From positions 35,445,275 to 35,509,274 of the forward strand of contig JALGPY010000009.1 in the NCBI GenBank assembly GCA_023055425.1: 64,000 bases of DNA, given 5' to 3'. This DNA comes from Linanthus parryae. Taxonomy: Eukaryota > Streptophyta > Magnoliopsida > Ericales > Polemoniaceae. Positions 56,291-64,000 of the stretch are shown one piece after another. Positions within the stretch are counted from its first letter, which is position 1. The number at the start of each line of letters is the position of its first letter. Under the pieces are notes generated by a model. That model saw only the letters and a program-made list of their open reading frames with translations. It made no database searches and had not been told where the DNA came from. The position numbers were made by a program, and so were the translations under genes.

Positions 56291-58170
56291 ATGGTGACTA
56301 TGAGTAATGTAGGAGATGGTGGATTCTCACAAGGAAGGGCAGCCAACAGACCTCCATTGTTCTGTGGTGATAACTTCATGCACTGGAAGGCATTGATGAA
56401 GATGTTTATCATAGATCAAGACATGGAACTGTGGTCAATAGTTCAGAATGGTCCTCATGAGTACTGTACTACAATTGATGGAGACAGATGTATCAAGTCA
56501 GAGGAAAATCTTTCAGTTACTGAACTGGAAAAGGTATCAAAAAATTACAAGGCTATGAATCTATTATACTGTGCTCTTAATGCAGATGAGTTCAACAGAG
56601 TGTCAAATTGCAAGAGTGCCAAAGAAGTATGGGATAAACTGGTGGTGACATATGAAGGAACTAGCCAGGTTAAGCAGACCAAAATCAACATACTTCTGAG
56701 GCAATATGAGTTGTCCAAGATGAATTCAGATGAGACCATCAAGGAGATGTTCAAAAGATTCATTGATGTGGTGAATAATCTGGAGTTATTGGGAAAGAAG
56801 CTCTCAAATGAGGAGAAGGTCAAGAAAATTCTAAGAAGCTTGCCGAAAGCCAAGTGGGAGCCAAAGACAACAGCCATTGAGGAGGCTCAGGATTAAAGTC
56901 TTCTTCAGCTAGATGATCTACAAGGAAAGCTGCTCACTCATGAAATGTCTATGAAGGATGTGGAAGGAGATTTGAGCGAAAACATCAAGAACTTAGCACT
57001 TAAGGCAAAAGACAGTGAAAAGTCTCAAAGCCTTGAGACTGAAGATGAGCATGATGATGAAGAGGATTTAGCATTGATCTCCAAGGCCTTGGCCAGGATT
57101 CTCAAGAAGAAAAGAAATTCTAGTAACAGGGATTACAACAGAGAGAGATCAAGACCTTCAGGCAGCAAGGAATACAAAGTTAAACCTTCATCACAGTCAC
57201 ATAAAGCTAAAGTAATGAATTGTTTTGAGTGTGGTGATGCAGATCATTTAGTAAGGGACTGTCAACAAAAGAAGAAGAACAGGAACTTTCAGAAGAAAGT
57301 GTGACAACAGAAGGAAGAAAGCCATTATGGCTTCCTGGAGTGATTCTGATTCATCAAGTGACCCAGAAACAGAAGAAGATCAAGCAAACTTATGCTTCAT
57401 GGCAAAGCATGATGAGGAAAAATCAACAGACAGACATATTGAAGATATGGTAAAAAATCTACTTGCTAGTCCTTCTGATGTGCTTCTTGAAACTCTCAAG
57501 AGTAAGTTTTTTAAATGAGGAAAAATATAGAAATGAGATTTCTGCTTTAAAGATTAAGATTCATGAGCAGGTAAAAGAAAACATGGACCAAGTTTTTACA
57601 AGCAAAACTGTTGAAGTTTCTAGGACAAAGCTTGAAAAAGACTTCAAGGCCTTGGACAGCAGGTTCAAAGCCTTGAAGGCACAGATAAAAGAGGTTGTTG
57701 ATCAAAACACTCTTTTGACTGAAAGATATGTTGATCTAAAGACTCATTCTGAGAGTTTAGAACTACAATTTTGTTCTTTGACTGAGAAACTTCAAGAGTC
57801 TAAGAAGGTCCTAGCTAGTTTTACAGGCTCAGAACATAATCTGAATCACATTCTTGGAGGAAGTCTGAAATCAATGCATAAAAGTGGGATTGCCTATAAT
57901 CCAAATTTTCCAAAGAAAAGCCAAACTACTTTTGTCAAATCTGGTAGTAGACATTCTCCAAAATGTCATTACTGTGGAAAATTGGTCATGTCAGATTAAC
58001 TTGTCCCTTCAGAAGATCAGAACCTCACATTATGAGAAATACTTATCCTTATCAGCTTAAGGGACAGGTTAGGAAGATTTGGGTTCCAAAAGGAATTAGG
58101 CCACCAAACATGGCTGATTCTGAGTATGACTCGAAGTTCTGCACTTGGTCTAACAGCCTGTTGAGGAAAT
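56291..58170 (+). pseudogene. SIRE-type Gag of element G
   Basis: Start ATGGTGACTATGAG at 56291, 28 bases after the PBS. Gag body: RPPLFCGDNFMHWKALMKMF, YKAMNLLYCALNADEFNRVS, KQTKINILLRQYELSKM, LRSLPKAKWEPKTTAI. A TAA at 56894 interrupts it. Next are an acidic stretch (DEHDDEEDLAL), a basic Arg/Lys/Ser part and a CCHC knuckle CFECGDADHLVRDC (57221-57262), then a TGA at 57302. Further frames hold an acidic SDSDSSSDPETEED segment, a coiled-coil region of about 120 residues (57520-57850), and a second knuckle start CHYCGK followed by a frameshift and HVRLTCPF. The motif AAGGCCTTG or AAAGCCTTGA is built into coding sequence several times as KAL or SLE. Confidence 0.82.
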
Positions 58171-58179
58171 GATTTATTT

Positions 58180-59460
58180 TTGCAAGATGTCACCAAGGCC
58201 TTGAAAGATCAGAAATGGATATTAGACAGTGGATGTTCCAGACATATGAGTGGAAAGAAATCTCTCTTTACTGAACTTACAGAAAAATCTGGAGGAACAA
58301 TCACACTTGGTGACAAAGCAAAATGCAATATCATTGGTATAGGTAGTATTGGTAATGGTTCTACTAAATCTATCTCTGATGTTTATCTGGTAGATGGACT
58401 TAAGTATAATTTGCTTAGTATCTCTCAGTTATGTGATAAAGGTTATAAAGCTATTTTTGACAAGGAGAAATGTGTGGTGCAAGATGAGAAATCTGGTGAT
58501 TGCATACTCACTGCTCCTAGATCTTATAATCTATATGCTATGAGTACTAACAGTGTTGTAGGTGACAAGCTAAAATGTCTCAAGGCCTTGAAGCAAGATT
58601 CAAAGCTTTGGCACAGAAAGCTTAAGCATATTAGTATACATACCTTGAATAAACTCATATCAAAGGATTTGGTAAGAGGTTTACCATCACAGAAATTTTC
58701 AGATGATGAGGTTTGCAAAGCATGTGTACAAGGTAAGAAAACAAGAATCTTATTCAAGTCAAAGAACTTTGTAAGTACTTCTAGACCCTTAGAACTGTTG
58801 CATATGGACTTATGTGGTCCAATGAGAGTTCAGACCCCAAAAGGTAAGAGGTATATGCTTGTTATAATAGATGATTATTCTAGATTTACTTGGGTGATGT
58901 TTATTAGAGACAAAACTGAAGCTTTATTTGAATTTTCTAGATTGTGCAAAGAGCTTCAAACTTTGAAAAATTTACATGTTGCATCTATTAGAAGTGATCA
59001 TGGTAGGGAGTTTGATCAACTTGACTTTGATTTGTTTTGTGCAAAGCATGGCATTTCACACAACTTTTTCTGCACCTAGAACTCCATAGCAAAATGGAGT
59101 ACTTGAAAGGAAAAATAGGAAACTTGAGGATATGTCTAGAACCATGCATCTTGAAAGTAATTTTCCAAAGTTCTTATGGGCGGAAGCTGTTAATACTGCT
59201 AATTATGTGTTGAATAGATGCTTGATTAGACCTTTTTTGAAAAAGACCCCTTATGAACTGTTTAAAGGTAGAAAGCCTACTGTTTCTTATTTTAAACCTT
59301 TTGGTTGTATTTGTTTTGTGCATAATAATGGTAGAGACAATCTTGGTAAGTTTGATGCTAGAAGTGATGAAGGTGTATTTATTGGATTTTCTCAAACTAG
59401 CAAAGCTTATTGAGTTTACAATAGAAAAACCAAGATTGTGGAAGAGAGTATTCATATAAT
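58180..59460 (+). pseudogene. Protease and integrase of element G
   Basis: Open from 58180 for 299 codons. Protease WILDSGCSRHMSG (DSG active site) and LGDKAKCNIIGIGSIGNGS; then LKYNLLSISQLCDKGY; integrase zinc head LWHRKLKHIS..H and KACVQGK; core LLHMDLCGPMRV (first Asp), MLVIIDDYSRFTWVMF and SIRSDHGREFDQ (second Asp). A frame break at about 59070 and a TAG at 59088 precede the catalytic Glu (VLERKNR near 59105). The C-terminal part continues at 59132-59413 (FLWAEAVNTANYVLNRCL, TPYELFKGRKPTVSYFKPFG) to a TGA at 59411. The minus-strand fragments at 25757 and 34286 derive from this gene region in a sister copy. Confidence 0.88.
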
Positions 59461-61338
59461 CTTTGATGAAAGTACTAAGGATTCTCTGAGTGAAAGTTTT
59501 GCAGATCTAGATTTGAACAAGCTTGAATCAGATGATGATGCTTTGAAAGAAGACAAAGGCAAAACTAATGCGGAATCAATCAGTAGAATCGCAAGGCCTT
59601 GAACCTCCTGCAGAACCAAAATCCCAAAGCCTTGAGACAGAAGCTGAAACTTTCTATGATGCTACCTCTACTGTTTCAAGAACTCAAAGCCTTGAAGGAG
59701 AATATTCCTGGATATCAAGAAAGAATTTTAAGTACCTTGCAGATCATCCAGCTGATAACATCATATCTGATCCATCAACTGGAACTCAGACAAGAAGACA
59801 GTTAAAGAACTTGTGTGCTTTTAGTGCATTTGTATCTTTGATTGAGCCTAAAAATACCAAGGAAGCACTAGAATATGCAGACTGGATCATTGCAATGCAG
59901 AGTGAGCTAAATGAGTTTGAAAGAAACAAGGTATGGAATCTGGTTCCCAGACCTAAAGAGAAATCAGTTATTGGAACCAGATGGGTATTCAGAAACAAGC
60001 TTGATGAGAATGGCAAAGTGGTAAGGATACAATCAGGAAGAAGGTATAGACTATGAGGAGTCATTTTCTCCTATTGCCAGGTTAGAAGCTATTAGAATAC
60101 TTCTTGCATTTGCATCTCACAATCACATAAAGCTTTATCAAATGGATGTCAAATGTGCTTTTCTGAATGGCTATTTACAAGAAGATGTTTTTGTAGCACA
60201 ACCTCCTGGTTTTGAAGATGAAAACTTTCATGATCATGTTTATAAACTGGATAAAGCTCTTTTTGGATTAAAACAAGCTCCAAGGGCTTGGTATGATAGA
60301 CTTTCAAAATTTCTACTTGAAAATAATTTTAAAAGAAGCCTAGTTGATAAAACTCTTTTCATTAAACATCATCAAAGTGATTTTTTATTAGTTCAGATTT
60401 ATGTAGATGATATTCTATTTGGTGCTACTAATGATGCTCTTTCAAAAGAGTTTTCTAGTCTAATGTGCAGGGAGTTTGAGATGAGCTTAATGGGCGAACT
60501 GAATTTCTTTCTTGGACTTCATATCTTACAAATGAAGAAAGGAATTTTTGTACATCAAGGAAAGTTTACCAAGGACTTATTGAACAAGTACAATATGTCA
60601 CAGTCCAAGGTGCTTAAAACCCCTATGAGTTCATCATTCTCTTTAGACAAGGATTCAAATGGTAAGAATGTGAATCAAAAGGAATACATAGGTATGATTG
60701 GATCACTTTTGTATTTAACTGCTAGTAGACATGATATTATGTTCAGTATCTGTGCTAGATTCCTAGCAGATCCTAAGGAAAGTCATTTAACTGCAGTCAA
60801 AAGAATTTTTAGATATTTAAATGGAACCAGAGACTAGGGTCTTTGGTATCCAAGAAGATCTAATTTTATGTTGAGTGGCTATTCAGATGCAGATTTTGCA
60901 GGTTATAAAGTAGATAGAAAAATTACTTTTGGATGTTTCCAGTTTCTTGGATCTTCATTGATCAGTTGGCACTCCAAAAGCAAAATTATGTTGCATTATC
61001 AAATGCAGAAGCTGAATACATTGCAGCTGGAGCTTGCTGTTCACAAGTGTTATGGATTGCTCTGCAACTTAGACATCTTGGCTACAATTTCAGAAATGTA
61101 CCCATTCATTGTGACAACACAAGTGCTCTCTCAATCTCCAGTCCAGCACTCAAGAACCAAGCACATAGCTGTGAGACATCATTTCCCTAGAGATCATACA
61201 GAACAAGGTGATGTTGTTTTAACTTTTATTTCTACTTCAATGCAGATTGCTGATATTTTCACTAAACCCTTGCCAGATGATAGGTTTTCATCTCTGAGGC
61301 TTGAATTGGGGATGTTAAACAAGGATGCATTGGTTTAG
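59461..61338 (+). pseudogene. RT and RNase H of element G
   Basis: A linker with repeated QSLE/QGLE units (59590-59700) leads to RT: PKNTKEALEYADWIIAMQSE, WNLVPRPKEKSVIGTRWVFR (then a deletion or frameshift near 60040 before [14 protein letters not shown]), and from 60142 an open 231 codons with [36 protein letters not shown] and the catalytic [12 protein letters not shown]. The connection [18 protein letters not shown] leads to a TAG at 60836. RNase H begins LSGYSDADFAGYKVDRK; its middle part is in another frame (ALSNAEAEYIAAGACC, IHCDNTSAL, 60933-61190), then the first frame resumes with SPVQHSRTKHIAVRHHFPRD and ADIFTKPLPDDRF, stopping at 61338. Confidence 0.87.
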
Positions 61339-61776
61339 GGGGAGTATCAGTACTTATATGTGGTTATGTGTTGAAATCTCAAAGTCTTGAGATTATACTT
61401 TCCAAAGCCTTGAAAGTATAGCTCAAATCTTTGAAGTTTCTCAAACTGAAGAAAATCTCAAGGCCTTGAGATTGATCTCCAGGTCTTGAAAACATCTGTA
61501 TTTTTTATAAAAAAATGGATCATCAAATATTATATCTTATCTTTTTAGATAACTGTGTAATATTTGAATTACTCAGAGAATTTTCTAAAATATCCAAAAA
61601 TATTATTTTCAAGATTCTTTTTGCATGTTGATTTAGCAGAGTCCTTTTATGACTCATCATTTTCAACCTACTTAAGCTGAAAGTCAGGGCTTATTCCTCT
61701 CATTCTCTCTCAATTCTCTACAACTCTCCCCTCTCTCTCTCAATTCACATTACCTTCTCAAAACCCTAAACCCAAA
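61339..61776 (+). other. Spacer between pol and env-like frame of element G
   Basis: Begins GGGGGAGTATCAG, a purine-rich tract. Holds clustered copies of the palindrome family (CTCAAAGTCTTGAG at 61378, CCAAAGCCTTGAAAG near 61404, CTCAAGGCCTTGAG at 61458). The end is pyrimidine-rich (CTCTCTC, 61700-61745) just before the next ATG and could include a splice acceptor for a subgenomic RNA. No gene seen. Confidence 0.5.
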
Positions 61777-63553
61777 ATGGAGCGCAAATCAGCCAGAATT
61801 CAGCAACAAGGGAAGCCTTCTGCCAGATCCAAGAAGAGGGCAAATAAGAAGGAAAAGATTGTGATTTCTGATTCAGATTCAGAAAACACTCAGATCTTGC
61901 ATGAGGACACTCCTCCTGCAAATAAGTCTTGAACAGAAAAGGGAGATGAAGGCTCAAGCATTGATCCACAGAAGGAGACAGAGGCTCAGGGTGGTGATCA
62001 GCCTAGGTCAGAAAAGAAGAAAGGAGGAGAGAAGAAAAAGGCTGGAGAAGAGGAAAAAGGGAAATCTGTTCAAGAAATCAAGTAGAAGCCAATTGAAGGA
62101 GAACAAAAGAAGAGCAAACCCACATAGAAGAAAACTAGGGTTAAGCAGGTTGCTGCTACAATCAAAAAGGGTTTTCAAGGTAAGAATGCACTTCCTTCAG
62201 ATTGGTTTGTTAGTTTTGAGGTTAGAACTGTGTGGATGCAAGGTTATGCTTCATCTAAGGTAGCTTTCTGTAGTATGGTTTCGGAGAAGTTGTTGGACAA
62301 ATTGGATATTGATTGTATGAGAAAATTAAGAGAAACTGCAGTTTGGAAGGTGTTAAATCCTAGTTCAAAAGCCTATCCTAGGTTAACTAGGTTATTTTAT
62401 CTGGGTTTGGTTTCTGAAGGTGATGATAAGATGGTGTTAACTTCAAAGGTGGTTGGGATAGATTTGAAGTTAGATCATAGGACTTTTGCCAAAGTCTTGG
62501 GCATTCCTAGGAAGTATAATATTGGAGATTACCCTGATAGGAAGGAGTGTCTGGAAAAGGCAAAATAAATGTTTTTCATTGATGGTGTACCCTCTAGTCC
62601 AAAGCAAATGACACACTCTGTGCTCAACTGTGAAGCCAAAATCCTGTTTACAATTCTAATGAGAAGTGTAGCTCCTAGGGAGAACTCAAGGGAGTTGGTT
62701 ACTGATAAGGTTCTTATTTTGATGTATCTGATATCTCAAGGGTTTGAGATATACTTGCCAACATTTTTTATGGAGCATATGATTTATTGTGCAACCAGAA
62801 CTAGAAACCATCCTCTTCCATATGCCAACCTGTTACCTCTTTTCTTTGAGTATTTTGATGTACCTGTGAAAGGAGAGGAAAAGATTACTGCAGGTATTGG
62901 GTTGATTGATGAGACTGCATTACAGAGGATTGGGGTAGTCCAGACTGGAAAAGGACATTGGAAGTTATATTCAGATTTGTCAAAGGAGGAACTTGGAGAG
63001 AAGGAGTTTGTGAAGCCAAAGGGGGCTACATCAGGGAAAGGACAAGCCAATGAGGATTATTCTTTGTTGGTTGAGAAGTTTGAAGATCAGCAGGTTGAGA
63101 TTGATGATCTCAGACAAATATTATTTGATCTGTCAGCTGAATTCAACCAGTTCAAGGGCTTGATGAATGTTATGAATGGAAAACTAGATGTTGTCATCAA
63201 GGGTTTGAACTTGGAGAAGATAGCTTCTGCTACTAGTCATGACACCAGTGTGGATTCAGATGAAAGGCTGGGAGATTTATTGAAGAAGAAAAAGAAGCCA
63301 ATTCCAGTGGTGCTTACTTCAAAGGATCTTTATGAACAAACTGCTGAAGAAGATGCTGCTGAAGACACAGGTGTTGATGCAGCTACAAAGGGGGGATTCA
63401 GTGCAGGTTAAGAAGAAAGTGGATGAGATAATTCAAGAAGTTGTTGCAGAAGTGGAAGCTGAACAAGAAGGAAATCAGTCTGCTGAAGATGTTGTAAGTG
63501 AGGAAGAAGTTGGAGAATGCTCAGAGAAAGGCCAGACATCAAAGAAGAATTGA
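61777..63553 (+). pseudogene. Env-like frame of SIRE-type element G
   Basis: Start MERKSARIQQQGKPSARS at 61777. The first 130 codons are Lys/Glu/Ser-rich with stops at about 61930, 62083 and 62125. From 62140 a folded domain is seen: LPSDWFVSFEVRTVWMQGYA, YPRLTRLFYLGLVSEGD, MVLTSKVVGIDLKLDHRTFA and KVLGIPRKYN, a TAA at 62566, then an open 280 codons from 62569 with ILFTILMRSVAPRENSRELV, MYLISQGFEIYLPTFFMEHM and LPYANLLPLFFEYFDVPV. A helical segment (IDDLRQILFDLSAEFNQFKG) and an acidic tail follow, with a shift near 63405 to a frame ending at 63553. The layout resembles the 'putative plant transposon protein' domain seen in element H. No clear membrane anchor is visible. Confidence 0.7.
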
Positions 63554-63928
63554 AGATCAGAGAAGACCAAAGCCTTGACCTTCCATCTCTTTCTCTTCTT
63601 CTTTTCTGTCCTCAAGGACTTGAATTTTAGTAATAAATTTTGTTTAATTTTTTTTAAACTCTGAGTAATGATCCAACATTTCTTCATCCTTATTTGATGA
63701 AAGTCAAAAAGGGGGAGAAATTATGTGTTTTTGTGTTACTTGCAGCACTTGAATATTTGAGTAATAATAATAATCAGTTGTTTTGGTTAAATCAGTTGTG
63801 TTATTGCTGATTATCTGTGGTTTACTGGTTATCTGTGGTATTATTTTCTTTTGTATCTGTAATATGTGGTTATCTAATTTTTTAAGGAGTGACAGGAATA
63901 TCTACAAAAGGCTGAAGGTTTTGTATTT
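63554..63928 (+). other. 3' untranslated region of element G
   Basis: No gene. Contains GAAAGTCAAAAAGGGGGAGA at about 63698, also present in the minus-strand remnant near 54570, and a second purine tract closer to the LTR. The small frame 63783-63995 crosses into the LTR and has no domain. Confidence 0.6.
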
Positions 63929-64000
63929 CATCAAAGGGGAGATTGTTGATTCAAAGACCCTTGAATGTGTTTTGGATTGTAATTATTTTGAGTGATGAAA
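63929..64000 (+). repeat. Polypurine tract and start of 3' LTR of element G
   Basis: TCATCAAAGGGGAGAT (63929-63943 with the next base) is the polypurine tract; the LTR begins TGTTGATTCAAAGACCC at 63944. The 57 bases available match 54740-54796 with four substitutions. Cut by the window end. Confidence 0.85.

Larger units (their letters stand above)
54740..64000 (+). mobile_element. Copia element G, SIRE type with env-like frame
   Basis: Begins with a 5' LTR at 54740 and runs past the window end. Parts: LTR 54740-56249, PBS, gag with two zinc-knuckle regions, protease, integrase, RT, RNase H, a spacer, an env-like frame, polypurine tract and the first 57 bases of the 3' LTR (63944-64000), which match 54740-54796 with four differences. 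The extra frame after pol and the Pol motifs fit the SIRE/Maximus lineage. It carries many copies of TCAAGGCCTTGA. Several stops and shifts suggest an inactive copy, but the RT active site YVDD is intact. Confidence 0.88.

Overview
This window is intergenic DNA from a flowering plant nuclear genome, built almost entirely of nested LTR retrotransposons. The reasons are plant-specific retroelement lineages, tRNA-primer binding sites after LTRs, a Stowaway-type MITE, a plant mobile domain (PMD) gene remnant with plant-type introns, and no bacterial gene organisation. A eudicot is likely, but I cannot name the species. I see no rRNA, tRNA or CRISPR locus. No ordinary single-copy gene is intact; the PMD copy is the only gene-like, non-retroelement locus.

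Left part (1-34,500): several copies of one Ty1/copia family. The LTR start TGTTGGAATA..GCCCTAGAGGCA and the protein motifs point to the Angela/BARE type. A (1-2301, +) is the 3' end of a copy, with RNase H and 3' LTR, inserted into the reverse transcriptase (RT) of B. B (about 2302-10949, -) is a decayed copy with its 5' LTR at 9407-10949; a deleted Athila-like Ty3/gypsy element (2809-5934, -) also sits in its RT. B's LTR lies in the integrase of a Tat-type Ty3/gypsy fragment (10950-12463, -). C (13450-19162, +) has gag-pol and a 3' LTR, with a fragment of another LTR subfamily (12464-13449) where its 5' LTR should be. D (19361-25756, +) has a 5' LTR split by a 2.07-kb solo LTR E (19907-21972, target duplication TCTGA) and is cut off in pol. 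F (25909-34285, +) is complete at both ends, with target duplication ATTGA, and sits inside the integrase of a minus-strand SIRE-like copia fragment (25757-25908 and 34286-about 34500).

Middle (34,695-37,788, -): a decayed, intron-containing PMD (aminotransferase-like) gene with a TATA box upstream. Next is a 14.4-kb Athila-type Ty3/gypsy element H (37938-52329, -): gag (N-terminus missing), protease, RT, RNase H, integrase, then a separate intact env-like reading frame of 518 codons. Its long repeats differ by only about 25-30 positions in 1.67 kb. It carries arrays of the palindrome GTAATCGTACGATTAC in the LTRs and the interior, a long AAG microsatellite and a MITE.

Right part (52,330-64,000): an LTR-like promoter stretch, a minus-strand SIRE-like LTR plus 3' internal remnant (53061-54739), and, inserted in that remnant, a plus-strand SIRE-type copia element G (54740 to beyond the window end) with 5' LTR, PBS, gag, pol, env-like frame, polypurine tract and the first 57 bases of the 3' LTR. 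Both SIRE-like units are peppered with the palindrome TCAAGGCCTTGA, inside coding sequence as well as outside it.

The elements work by the usual retrotransposon logic: the LTR promoter makes an RNA, Gag packages it, protease matures the polyprotein, RT/RNase H copies it from a tRNA primer, and integrase inserts the cDNA. Nearly all copies here carry stops, frameshifts or deletions and are not autonomous as read. The strongest unexplained signals are the two family-specific palindromic repeat systems, the conserved paired motifs in the copia leaders, and the irregular repeat boundary of element H.
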